A DNA stretch of 38,364 bases from Gammaproteobacteria bacterium (GTDB lineage Bacteria; Pseudomonadota; Gammaproteobacteria; Pseudomonadales; Azotimanducaceae): assembly GCA_030428905.1 (NCBI GenBank), contig JAUIED010000031.1, positions 1 through 38,364 on the forward strand, in the 5' to 3' direction. Shown here in pieces: positions 24,107-31,917 of the stretch. How positions within the stretch are numbered: the first letter of the stretch is position 1; each line of letters begins with the position of its first letter. The translations under genes and the position numbers were made by a program. The notes beneath the pieces were generated by a model. The model was not told the origin of the DNA and ran no database searches. It was given only the letters and a program-made list of their open reading frames with translations.

Positions 24107-25678
24107 ATGGCGGACGAGCAGGCTTTGCGTGCATTGTTGCGTGAAGGTTTCGCGGCACTGAATGCAGGCGAGCTCAAGCGAGCAGGTGATCTCTGCAACC
24201 GGCTGCTTGGCCTTGCGCCAGAATTGGTGCAGGGACACTTTCTCGTGGGTCTGGTGGCGCTGGAAGCGAAAGATCGGAAAACGGCATTCCAGGCGTTCGG
24301 CTCCGTCACGCAACTGGACCCGGAACACAGCGCTGCCTGGGCGCAGCTCGCACGGTTGTTCATGAGCGAAGGCCAGGTGAGCCGTGCCGACGCGGCGCTT
24401 GCCCAGGCGGTTGAACGGCAGCCCACGGACCCGTTGGTGCAGGATCTGATCGGCATGGTCTACTCGCTCATGGGGGAATACGGGCTCGCCGAGGCGTGGT
24501 TCGACAAGGCCTGCCGTGCACGGCCTGACCACACCCCGTTCCTCCTGAATCTGGCCACCAACCACACTTACTTCGGGCGCACCGAAGACGCGCTTGCGCT
24601 GTATGAGCGCATTCTCCACCTCCAGCCGGATTCACCCCAGGCGCACTGGTCACTCGCCGCCGCTCGGCGTGCTGAGGACGATGCGCACATCCGCGAGTGT
24701 GCTCGCCAGGTGCTTCGCCCCGGCCTGCACCCGCGGGCGCAGGCGTTTTACTACTACGCCATTGGCAAAGAATGCGAAGACCTTGGCCGTTGGGAGGACG
24801 CCTTCGAAGCGTTTTCGCGGGGTGCGGCCGCCCGCCGGCAGACGGTGGAGTATGACGAGGCGGCGGAGCAGGAGATGTTCGATTACCTGGAAGCGCACTT
24901 TGATGCCGCCTGGCTTGCCGGCTGCGCTCCGGGGGCGCTTGATGAGTCGCCGATTTTCGTGCTCGGCCAGCCGCGTACCGGTACGACGCTGATTGAGCGG
25001 ATAATCTCCAGCCATTCACAGGTATCGAGCGCCGGTGAGCTGCAGCAGTTCAGCCTGGCGATTCGCCGGCTTGGTGGGCACCGCGACGCGAAACGGTTTT
25101 CTGCGGGGCTGTTTGCCTCCGCCCTGAACCTGGCGCCGCGGGAGCTGGGTGCGTTGTATCTGGATTCCACCCGCAGGGTGCGCGGCGATACGCCGTACTT
25201 CGTCGACAAGTTGCCGCAGAACTACCTCTGCCTGCCGTTGATCCTTGCGGCGCTACCCAACGCGAAGATCGTGCATCTGACGCGCGACCCGATGGATGCC
25301 TGCTTCGCCAGCTTCAAACAGCTATTTGCCGACGCCTACCTGCATTCCTACGAGCAGCAGGAGATGGCTCGTCACCATGCCCGCTACCGGCACCTGATGG
25401 CGTGCTGGCGGGAGCGTTTTGCCGGCCGCTTCCTGGATGTGTCCTACGAAGACACGGCCCGCGACCTCGAGCCGCAGGTACGGCGCCTGCTGGATTTTCT
25501 CGGTCTGCCGTTCGAGGAGCGGTGCCTGACCTTCTACGCGCAGGATACGGCTGTGTCCACGGCGAGCGCCGTGCAGGTGCGCGAGCCCGCGCACACCCGC
25601 TCCATCGGCCGCTGGCGCCGCTATGAAGCGCAGCTGGCGCCGATGCACAATGCGCTCGTTAAGGCCGGCGTGCTCTGA
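24107..25678 (+). CDS. TPR-repeat sulfotransferase
   Basis: A 523-residue fusion. Residues 1 to about 260 are TPR helices (recurring A-x-x-x-Y/F-x-x-[AL]-x-x-x-x-P patterns such as LAEAWFDKACRARPDHTPFLL and DALALYERILHLQPDSPQAH). Residues about 280-520 are a PAPS-dependent sulfotransferase: FVLGQPRTGTTLIERIISSH at about 283-302 is the 5'-phosphosulfate loop, and KIVHLTRDPMDACFASFKQ at about 386-404 is the 3'-phosphate-binding block. Proteins of this layout resemble tyrosylprotein sulfotransferases and are common in marine proteobacteria; the acceptor (protein tyrosine, glycan or lipid) is unknown. ATG at 24107 follows CGGAGTACCA. It is divergent from the aminotransferase and carries the tandem repeat at its 5' edge. 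Confidence 0.9.
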   Translation: MADEQALRALLREGFAALNAGELKRAGDLCNRLLGLAPELVQGHFLVGLVALEAKDRKTAFQAFGSVTQLDPEHSAAWAQLARLFMSEGQVSRADAALAQAVERQPTDPLVQDLIGMVYSLMGEYGLAEAWFDKACRARPDHTPFLLNLATNHTYFGRTEDALALYERILHLQPDSPQAHWSLAAARRAEDDAHIRECARQVLRPGLHPRAQAFYYYAIGKECEDLGRWEDAFEAFSRGAAARRQTVEYDEAAEQEMFDYLEAHFDAAWLAGCAPGALDESPIFVLGQPRTGTTLIERIISSHSQVSSAGELQQFSLAIRRLGGHRDAKRFSAGLFASALNLAPRELGALYLDSTRRVRGDTPYFVDKLPQNYLCLPLILAALPNAKIVHLTRDPMDACFASFKQLFADAYLHSYEQQEMARHHARYRHLMACWRERFAGRFLDVSYEDTARDLEPQVRRLLDFLGLPFEERCLTFYAQDTAVSTASAVQVREPAHTRSIGRWRRYEAQLAPMHNALVKAGVL

Positions 25679-25681
25679 GCC

Positions 25682-25696
25682 TACCCCTTCGGGGTA
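25682..25696 (+). terminator. Short hairpin after the sulfotransferase gene
   Basis: TACCCC (25682-25687) pairs with GGGGTA (25691-25696) around TTC, or as a cUUCGg-capped stem of three G-C pairs. It starts three bases after the stop codon. No T-run follows, so terminator function is uncertain. Confidence 0.35.
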
Positions 25697-25741
25697 TTCA
25701 GCAGCGCATGTGATCCGCTTAACCTTGTTCGGCGTCCGTCC

Positions 25742-25763
25742 GCATGTCGGCCAGCATGTCGGC
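25742..25763. promoter_or_regulatory. 10-bp direct repeat upstream of the TonB receptor
   Basis: GCATGTCGGC occurs exactly at 25742-25751 and again at 25754-25763, a 12-bp period about 50 bases before the receptor start. This is a candidate activator or repressor site. It does not resemble a Fur box. Confidence 0.35.
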
Positions 25764-25812
25764 GTTTGGGCTCGTCGCTTTTTATGGGGAAAACCAGGAG
25801 AGAAGCCACACG

Positions 25813-28161
25813 ATGTCCAAACTCAGGCACGGTCTGTTTCAACCCACACCGGTCGCCGCTGCGGTGGCAGCAGCTATCGCATCGGTAGCCCCCGGCGTGT
25901 CAGCGCAAAACCAGGTGATCGAAGAGATCGTCGTCACGGCCACCAAGCGTGACGAGAGCGCCCAGGATGTACCGCTGGCCATCACCGCACTGTCAGGCGA
26001 TTTCACCCGCGACGCCAACATCAACGACGTGAAGGACCTGGTGGTGTTCACCCCCGGCGTGTCGGGCAACAGCCAGGACAGTTTCATCGACGCGATCTCC
26101 GTTCGCGGCATACGCACCCAGGATTTCGGCGTCGGCGGCGACCCTTCCACGGCGTTCTTCAAGAACGACCTCTACGAAGGCCGCAACGGCTCCGCCGTGA
26201 CGAGCCTGTACGACATGGAGCGCTCGGAAGTGCTGCGCGGCCCCCAGGGTTTTCTGTTCGGCCGCAACTCCATTGGCGGTGCCTTCAGTGTGCACACGAA
26301 GAAGGCACAGATCAGCGACCGGGTTTCGGGTTATGTAGATCTCGACGTGGCGGAGCGGGGCCGTGTCGCCATCGAAGGCGCCGTGAACATTCCGGTGAAC
26401 GACCGTTTTGCCATGCGCCTGGCCGGTTACTCCTCCGAGGAAGACGGCTTTGTCGACAACGCCTTCAACGGCGATGAGCTCATCGAGCACGACAAGCAGG
26501 CGGTGCGTTGGTCAACGGCGTTTTCCGGCGAGCGATTCAACCTCGACACGATGGTGGAGTATGAGACCCGCGAGCAGTCGGGCTCGGTGTACCGCGCCAT
26601 TCAGGAAGGGGCGATCTGGGAAACCTTTGAAGCCGCGCTCGGCAATGTGGATCTGCGCGGCAGCTCGGATGATGCCGACTCCGATCAGAGCGGCGGTGAC
26701 AACGACGACGCCGATATCCTCACGGTGGGTGTGAAGTGGGAGTACGACTTCGACTTCGCCACGCTCAGCTCCAACACCGGCTACAAAGACCACGACTACT
26801 ACTACAACGAGGACTATGACGGCACGCCGCTCAACATCAACAACTACGGCCAGGATCAGGAAGGCGACTACTTTCAGCAGGAGTTCCGCCTCACCTCCAA
26901 CGGCACCGGACCGCTGTCCTGGTACGCCGGCGTGTCCTACTACCAGGAAGACATCGACACGCTGTTCTCGTTCACTGGCCGTGAAGATTTTTTCTGTCAG
27001 TACTACGGCTACGCCTACAACAGCGGCATGACGTTCAGCGGTTGCGCCGATCTCTACGCGTACTACGGCTCGCCGTTCTCGCCGAGTGCCGATGGTCTTC
27101 TGCGCGAGACTGGCCGCATCGTCGGCGACTATTCCGGCTGGGCGGCGTACGTTGATCTCACCTACGAGATCAACGAGCAGTGGGATGTGAGCCTCGGTGT
27201 GCGCTACTCCGACGACGAGAAGGAATTTGCGCTCAACGTGCCCACGCCGCTAAGTGATCTTGGCCCGTACTGGGCCTATACATTCTCCACCGACGGGCCG
27301 GTGTCGACGACGAAGAGCTGGGATGATGTGCAGACCCGTTTTCTCGCCCGCTTCCGTCCCAACGACGACGCCATGTTCTTCGCCAGCTACACCGAAGGAT
27401 TCAAGTCCGGTGGCTTCGGCAGCTTTGCCTTGCTCGATGCCAGCGGCGCCGGCGTGGGCGGTGGTCTTACCGATGCGACCCAGGCTGCAGGCTTCCGGCC
27501 GAACGCCTTCGACCCGGAGGTGGTGGATTCTTTCGAGGTCGGCTACAAAGGCACGCTTGCCGATGGGCGCGCACAGGTGAGCCTCACGAGTTTCTACTAC
27601 GAATACGAAGACCTGCAGGTAGTGGTGTTCGATGGCGGTGCTGCGGCGGTGGAGAACGTCGGCGAGGTCGAAAGCTGGGGCGTGGAGGCCACGGCCAATC
27701 TGCTACTCGGCGACTATTTCGACGCCTACGTTGGGGTCTCCTACCTCGACACCGAGGCTACTGGCCTGCAGAGCATCTGCGGGCTTGCAGATCCGCAAGG
27801 GTGTGAAGGCAGTTCGCTGTTCTGGGCGCCGGAGTGGACCGGCGCGTTCGTGCTCAACGGCAACTTCCCCTTGCAGTCCGGTGCGGCCATTACGGCGCGG
27901 CTGGAGGCGTTCTGGGAGTCGGAACGCGGCGGCGGCTTTGAAGGGTTGAAATCCACCGAGATCGACAGCTTCACCAATGTAGCGCTTCGTGTGGGTTATG
28001 AGTCTGCGAGCAACTGGGCGGTGAATCTGTATGTGGAGAACCTCACCGACGAAGATACCTTTGATGGCCTGAACAACAACGGAGGAATCATCCCCTCGCA
28101 TTTCTTCGGGCCGATGCGTCCGCGCACCGTGGGAGTGAGCTTCAGCTACGAGTGGGATTGA
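25813..28161 (+). CDS. TonB-dependent outer membrane receptor
   Basis: A 782-residue outer membrane channel that takes up a specific substrate using TonB energy. A signal peptide ends near PGVSA at about residue 32. A TonB-box-like EEIVVTATKR follows at about 38-47, then the plug domain (DVPLAITALSG, LVVFTPGVSG, VRGIRTQDFG, ERSEVLRGPQGFLFGRNSIGGA, the last being the plug signature). The remainder is a 22-strand beta barrel with alternating aromatic strands, ending RPRTVGVSFSYEWD. Two cysteine pairs (around 395/412 and 655/664) could form loop disulfides. ATG at 25813 has AGGAGAG about 10 bases before it and directly opens the signal peptide. The sequence resembles the IroN/CirA-like receptors expanded in marine gammaproteobacteria, often for non-siderophore substrates. 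Substrate unknown. It ends 20 bases inside the convergent LuxR gene. Confidence 0.92.
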   Translation: MSKLRHGLFQPTPVAAAVAAAIASVAPGVSAQNQVIEEIVVTATKRDESAQDVPLAITALSGDFTRDANINDVKDLVVFTPGVSGNSQDSFIDAISVRGIRTQDFGVGGDPSTAFFKNDLYEGRNGSAVTSLYDMERSEVLRGPQGFLFGRNSIGGAFSVHTKKAQISDRVSGYVDLDVAERGRVAIEGAVNIPVNDRFAMRLAGYSSEEDGFVDNAFNGDELIEHDKQAVRWSTAFSGERFNLDTMVEYETREQSGSVYRAIQEGAIWETFEAALGNVDLRGSSDDADSDQSGGDNDDADILTVGVKWEYDFDFATLSSNTGYKDHDYYYNEDYDGTPLNINNYGQDQEGDYFQQEFRLTSNGTGPLSWYAGVSYYQEDIDTLFSFTGREDFFCQYYGYAYNSGMTFSGCADLYAYYGSPFSPSADGLLRETGRIVGDYSGWAAYVDLTYEINEQWDVSLGVRYSDDEKEFALNVPTPLSDLGPYWAYTFSTDGPVSTTKSWDDVQTRFLARFRPNDDAMFFASYTEGFKSGGFGSFALLDASGAGVGGGLTDATQAAGFRPNAFDPEVVDSFEVGYKGTLADGRAQVSLTSFYYEYEDLQVVVFDGGAAAVENVGEVESWGVEATANLLLGDYFDAYVGVSYLDTEATGLQSICGLADPQGCEGSSLFWAPEWTGAFVLNGNFPLQSGAAITARLEAFWESERGGGFEGLKSTEIDSFTNVALRVGYESASNWAVNLYVENLTDEDTFDGLNNNGGIIPSHFFGPMRPRTVGVSFSYEWD

Positions 28162-29011
28162 GGCGGGCGAGCGGGTCGCCTTCTACGTGGCTGTCGCTGC
28201 AGTGCTTCAGTGCCCGGATGAACGTGTAGAAGAGCTCGGACTGGTTGCGCACCCTGATCTTGCGATAGGCGTTCTTACGATGCAGTTTCACCGTTTCAAC
28301 GGAAATGCCCAGCTCCGCGGCAATGGCTTTGCCGGTGTGCCCGTGCAGAATGGCCTGCACGGTCTGCTGCTCGCGTGCGGTCAGCACCGACGCGCCGAAG
28401 TGTGCCAATGCCGCTTCGAGTTGCGTTCGCAGGCTTGTGGAGCCGCTTGGTGCCGCCTCAGGCAGCGTCTGCCAGTGCTGCTGCATGAGCGTCTGTACCA
28501 GCGGCGTCATGTCCCTCAGCCGTTTGAGGCTCGTGCGCTCGAACACGCTGCTCTCCCCGGTGCGGGCCAGCGACAGGTTGGCAAAGCCGCCGTCCGCCAA
28601 CGGTGCCAGATAGCCGCACTCGTCTGTGATGCCGCTGAAGCGGTAGTAGGTGCGGTAGTACTCGCTGCTGCGGAAACCCTTGGGCGCGAGTTCATGCAGC
28701 CCGAAGAAGCCGAAACGTCGCTCGCGCGCTGCCGCATAGTAGGGGTCGAGCAGAAAGGTGCCGCCGATGAAGCTGTCGAGGTTGGGCCGGTCGCCCGGCA
28801 GCGGTTGTTCGCGGTAGGCGATGACAGGAGCGGCGGTGCCAGGGTAGATGACGATGCATGCTTCGTCGATGGGCGCCCAGGCCCGCAGCAGATCGAGCAG
28901 CAGCGGCGCAAAGCGTTCCGTGCCGGCCGCCGGCAGTACGTTTGCCATGTGGTTGCTGACGGTGGCGAGGTCGGTCATGTTCTGCGGCCGAGTGAAGCCG
29001 AAAACCGGCAT
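28142..29011 (-). CDS. LuxR-type transcriptional regulator
   Basis: A 289-residue regulator. The last 65 residues are a LuxR/FixJ helix-turn-helix: VLTAREQQTVQAILHGHTGK followed by AIAAELGISVETVKLHRKNA and YRKIRVRNQSEL, with all canonical positions present (about 222-275). The N-terminal 200 residues carry no receiver domain (no phospho-acceptor Asp block) and look like a PAS/GAF-type or autoinducer-like sensory fold; its ligand is unknown. ATG at 29011 is used; ATG at 28978 is equally possible and neither has a strong ribosome site. It is divergent from the puu operon with only about 48-80 bases between starts, so it probably controls that operon and possibly itself. Confidence 0.88.
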   Translation of the reverse strand: MPVFGFTRPQNMTDLATVSNHMANVLPAAGTERFAPLLLDLLRAWAPIDEACIVIYPGTAAPVIAYREQPLPGDRPNLDSFIGGTFLLDPYYAAARERRFGFFGLHELAPKGFRSSEYYRTYYRFSGITDECGYLAPLADGGFANLSLARTGESSVFERTSLKRLRDMTPLVQTLMQQHWQTLPEAAPSGSTSLRTQLEAALAHFGASVLTAREQQTVQAILHGHTGKAIAAELGISVETVKLHRKNAYRKIRVRNQSELFYTFIRALKHCSDSHVEGDPLARLNPTRS

Positions 29012-29026
29012 GCTAACCGTTGCCGG
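29005..29026. promoter_or_regulatory. Inverted repeat at the LuxR/puuD divergent junction
   Basis: CCGGCA (29005-29010) and TGCCGG (29021-29026) form a perfect 6-bp inverted repeat with a 10-base spacer. It overlaps the upstream possible start of the LuxR gene and lies 33 bases before the puuD start. LuxR-type proteins bind such dyads as dimers, so this is the best local operator candidate. Confidence 0.4.
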
Positions 29027-29058
29027 CGTTGGCAGCTACGGGCAACCGGAGCCATGCG

Positions 29059-29820
29059 ATGACCATGCCGCTGGTGCTGATACCGTGCGATGTGAAGCGT
29101 GTGGGCGAGTACCCTTTCCACGCGGTGGGTGAGAAATATATCAATGCGGTGGCGCATGGTTCGCAGGCAATGCCCATCCTGATGCCGGCCTGGGGCGCGG
29201 GGGAAGAGCTGGACACGCTTGCGGGTCACTACGACCTGGAAGCGGTGCTCGATCGTGTGCAGGGCGTGTTTCTGCCTGGCTCGGTGAGCAACGTACATCC
29301 CCGGCGCTACGCTGGGGAGCAGGTGCCCATGCTGCACGATGAACAGCGTGACGAAGCGGTGTTTCCCCTCATTCAGGCGGTTCTCGAGCGTGACCTGCCG
29401 CTGTTCGCCGTGTGTCGAGGGTTTCAGGAGCTCAACGTGGCACTGGGTGGCACGTTGCACCCGCGTCTGCACGAGGTGAGCGGTTACATTGAGCACCGCG
29501 AAGACGAGTCCATACCCCGCAATGCCCGCTACGAGGTCGCGCACTCGGTGGATGTAGTCGATGGCGGTCTGTTGCATCAGGCGGTGGGATCCCACCGTAT
29601 CCGCGTCAACTCTCTGCACGCGCAAGGCGTGCGCGATCTGGCGCCGGCGCTCAACGTCGAAGGTCGTGCTGAAGACGGCCTGGTGGAGGCCGTCAGCCTT
29701 CCGGGCGCCTGGGTGTTCGGCGTGCAGTGGCACCCCGAATGGAGCGTGCGCGACGATCCCGTCTCGGCGGCGCTGTTTGCGGCGTTTGGCCAGGCGTTAC
29801 GGTTGAGTACCGAGCGGTGA
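29059..29820 (+). CDS. puuD: Gamma-glutamyl-gamma-aminobutyrate hydrolase
   Basis: A 253-residue class I glutamine-amidotransferase-like hydrolase (peptidase C26) that splits gamma-glutamyl-GABA into glutamate and GABA, the last step of the Puu putrescine pathway. The nucleophile is C119 in LFAVCRGFQELNVALGG, and the His-Glu pair is H225/E227 in GVQWHPEW. VFLPGSVSNVHPRRY is the PuuD form of the oxyanion-loop region. ATG at 29059 is selected because GGAG lies seven bases upstream and the resulting length matches E. coli PuuD; the frame remains open to 29020. Its last bases overlap the membrane protein gene by 4 (GTGA). First gene of the operon puuD-membrane protein-puuA-puuB-speB. Confidence 0.93.
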   Translation: MTMPLVLIPCDVKRVGEYPFHAVGEKYINAVAHGSQAMPILMPAWGAGEELDTLAGHYDLEAVLDRVQGVFLPGSVSNVHPRRYAGEQVPMLHDEQRDEAVFPLIQAVLERDLPLFAVCRGFQELNVALGGTLHPRLHEVSGYIEHREDESIPRNARYEVAHSVDVVDGGLLHQAVGSHRIRVNSLHAQGVRDLAPALNVEGRAEDGLVEAVSLPGAWVFGVQWHPEWSVRDDPVSAALFAAFGQALRLSTER

Positions 29821-30626
29821 ACTGGTTCGCCGCATTCAAGTACATCGTGTATGCGGCGCTGATCGTCAACATTGGTCTTTTCATGCAGGAAGAGTGGGCT
29901 GCTGCGTCGCATGTGTTCGGCGACAGCGTGCCGCTCGCCGACATCATCTCTGCCTTCGCGGCCACGATCGATACCCTGGCCTGGGTTGTGCTGCTGCTCG
30001 TCTTTGAACTCGAAACCTATCAGATTCCTGATCACCGGCTCACCCCTGCGGTTACCCGCACGCTTCTTGTGGTGCGGGTGTTCTGCTACACCCTGATCGT
30101 GTACGCGCTATACGGATACGTCACTAAAGCGCTGGGATTGTCTGTGTACCTGCCGGCAGCGGGGCTGGATGTGTGTGCGGCGCAAGGCTTGTCATTGCTG
30201 GTCGATCTTGATGAGTACGTGCCGGTGAGCGCCGCGAATTGTGCGATGAACAGCGATATCATGTATCACGCTGCTGCGGGCATCGTTGCCCCGGCGGCTA
30301 CGTTTGAAGCGGCGTGGCGGCTCGCCTGGATAGACGTCATCAATGCAACCACCTGGATACTGGTGGTCCTCAATCTCGAACTCGATGTGCAGCTACTGCT
30401 GCGTGACTGGTTTCGCGGCTGGGTGGAAGCAGCCAGCAAGCGATCGAAGTTTCTGTTGTACGCGGTGTTGGTTCTGGTAGCGGCGTATTGGGGCCTTTTC
30501 GGCGACTTCCTGGACTTTTGGGATGCGTTTCTATGGATCGTTGCCTTTGTGTTCATTGAAAGAAATGTAGTGATTTGGGAGCAAGAAATTGAGGAGGAAC
30601 ATGAGCAAGCCGGTCACACTGCCTGA
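29817..30626 (+). CDS. Integral membrane protein of unknown function embedded in the puu operon
   Basis: A 269-residue polytopic membrane protein I do not recognise. Hydrophobic helices fall at about 5-23, 43-63, 81-102, 169-189, 210-228 and 233-250. A motif recurs at three helix ends: WVVLLLVFELE (56-66), WILVVLNLELD (180-190) and WIVAFVFIERN (240-250), giving W-x9-acidic-like spacing. The loop about 118-150 contains two or three cysteines and acidic residues. The start is GTG at 29817, overlapping the puuD stop (GTGA); an open frame to 29727 lies over puuD. Its 3' end overlaps puuA by 26 bases, so it is locked into the operon. It could be a polyamine transporter, sensor or membrane anchor for the pathway, but no known transporter signature is visible. 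Confidence 0.8.
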   Translation: MNWFAAFKYIVYAALIVNIGLFMQEEWAAASHVFGDSVPLADIISAFAATIDTLAWVVLLLVFELETYQIPDHRLTPAVTRTLLVVRVFCYTLIVYALYGYVTKALGLSVYLPAAGLDVCAAQGLSLLVDLDEYVPVSAANCAMNSDIMYHAAAGIVAPAATFEAAWRLAWIDVINATTWILVVLNLELDVQLLLRDWFRGWVEAASKRSKFLLYAVLVLVAAYWGLFGDFLDFWDAFLWIVAFVFIERNVVIWEQEIEEEHEQAGHTA

Positions 30627-31917
30627 TCAGCTCGAACTGCTGGTGGCAGATGCAAACGGCCTGCCCCGCGGCAAGACCATGGAGGGGGCTGCCTACGACG
30701 AGAAGGACCTGCCACACCTCGCGGAAGCAGTCTTTTTTCACAGCGTTACCGGTGCCTACGCGGACACCATCGAAATCTATGATTCGAACGACCGCGATCT
30801 GCTGTTGGAGGCGGACTGGAGCACGTTTCGGCCAACGCCCTGGAAACGCGGCGACGTCGGCCAGGTGGTATGCCGCACGCTGAATCAACTTGGCGAGCCC
30901 ATTGCCTACGATCCGCGCAATGTTCTGCAGCGGGTGATTGATGCATACCAGGAGATGGGATTGAGCCCGGTCGTGGCGCCGGAGGCGGAGCTGTATCTGC
31001 TTGAGCCTCTCACCCGCGGAGACCTGGCGCTCACGCCTGCGGCTGGCGCCGGAGGTGCGATCGAGGTGGGCGGTGAATCTTTCAGCCCCGATGCGCTGGA
31101 CAAATACTCGGCCGTCATGGACGACGTGTATCGCATGGCCGCGGAAATGCACCTCGATATGGCGGGGGTTGTGCACGAGATGGGTCCGGCGCAGGTGGAG
31201 TTCAATGTCGCGCACGGCGACGCTTTGTCGCGTGCAGATCAGCTCTTCCAGCTCAAGCGCCTGATCAAGGGGTGCGCGCAGCGACATGGATTGCTCGCCA
31301 GCTTCATGGCCAAACCCATGGCTGGCAAGCCGGGTAATGGCCTGCACGTGCACTGCAGTGTGGTGGACGATGCCGGTAAGAACATCTTCGCCCTGCGGCG
31401 CGGTTTGATACCGCCGTCGCTGCGGCACTTCATCGGCGGTCTGCAGAAATACCTGCCGGAAGCCTTTGCGCTGATAGCGCCACATGTGAACTCCTACAAA
31501 CGGTTCGTGCGCGACCTGTCTGCACCCGTGAATCTCTCGTGGGGCTACGACAATCGCACCACAGGTCTGCGCGTGCCTTTCAGCCAGCCTGCGGCGGGAA
31601 GGGTGGAAAACCGTGTGGCCGGTGCAGACGCCAACCCGTATCTGGTGATTGCCGCCACCCTGGTGTGCGGCCTCATGGGCATGCAGGAGGAGGTCTCGCC
31701 GAGCAAGTCCGCCGGTGGTGACGCCTCTGAGCTCGATACCAGCTTTCCGCGGGATCTTGCCGAGGCGTTACGGGTGCTCGAACGCAGCACGCCGCTGCGG
31801 CGCGCCCTGGGTGATGCGTTCGTGGATGTGTTCGTATCGGTGAAACGCGCGGAGCTTGCGCATTACGAAAGGGAAATCACGCGTTGGGAGGTCAGCTACC
31901 TGGGCAGCGTTCTGTGA
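30601..31917 (+). CDS. puuA: Gamma-glutamylpolyamine synthetase (glutamine synthetase family)
   Basis: A 438-residue ATP-dependent ligase joining glutamate to putrescine or a related polyamine. GS-family blocks are present: PEAELYLLE (about 127-135), VVHEMGPAQVEFNV with metal-binding glutamates, FMAKPMAGKPGNGLHVHCSV (about 235-254, ATP/Glu site), NSYKRFVRDLSAPVNLSWGYDNR, and RVENRVAGADANPYL with the arginines that bind phosphates. Length and the lack of the GlnA adenylylation loop fit PuuA/SpuI-type enzymes rather than nitrogen-assimilating GlnA. ATG at 30601 is preceded by GAGGAGG at 30591-30597, inside the end of the membrane protein gene. Its stop overlaps puuB by 4 bases (GTGA). Confidence 0.93.
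   Translation: MSKPVTLPDQLELLVADANGLPRGKTMEGAAYDEKDLPHLAEAVFFHSVTGAYADTIEIYDSNDRDLLLEADWSTFRPTPWKRGDVGQVVCRTLNQLGEPIAYDPRNVLQRVIDAYQEMGLSPVVAPEAELYLLEPLTRGDLALTPAAGAGGAIEVGGESFSPDALDKYSAVMDDVYRMAAEMHLDMAGVVHEMGPAQVEFNVAHGDALSRADQLFQLKRLIKGCAQRHGLLASFMAKPMAGKPGNGLHVHCSVVDDAGKNIFALRRGLIPPSLRHFIGGLQKYLPEAFALIAPHVNSYKRFVRDLSAPVNLSWGYDNRTTGLRVPFSQPAAGRVENRVAGADANPYLVIAATLVCGLMGMQEEVSPSKSAGGDASELDTSFPRDLAEALRVLERSTPLRRALGDAFVDVFVSVKRAELAHYEREITRWEVSYLGSVL

Noticed and set aside
24039-24158. Longer N-terminus for the SpuC-like aminotransferase
   Set aside because: The extension would overlap the divergent sulfotransferase gene and its tandem repeat, and the family normally begins about 15 residues before HLHPFTD, as from ATG 23993.
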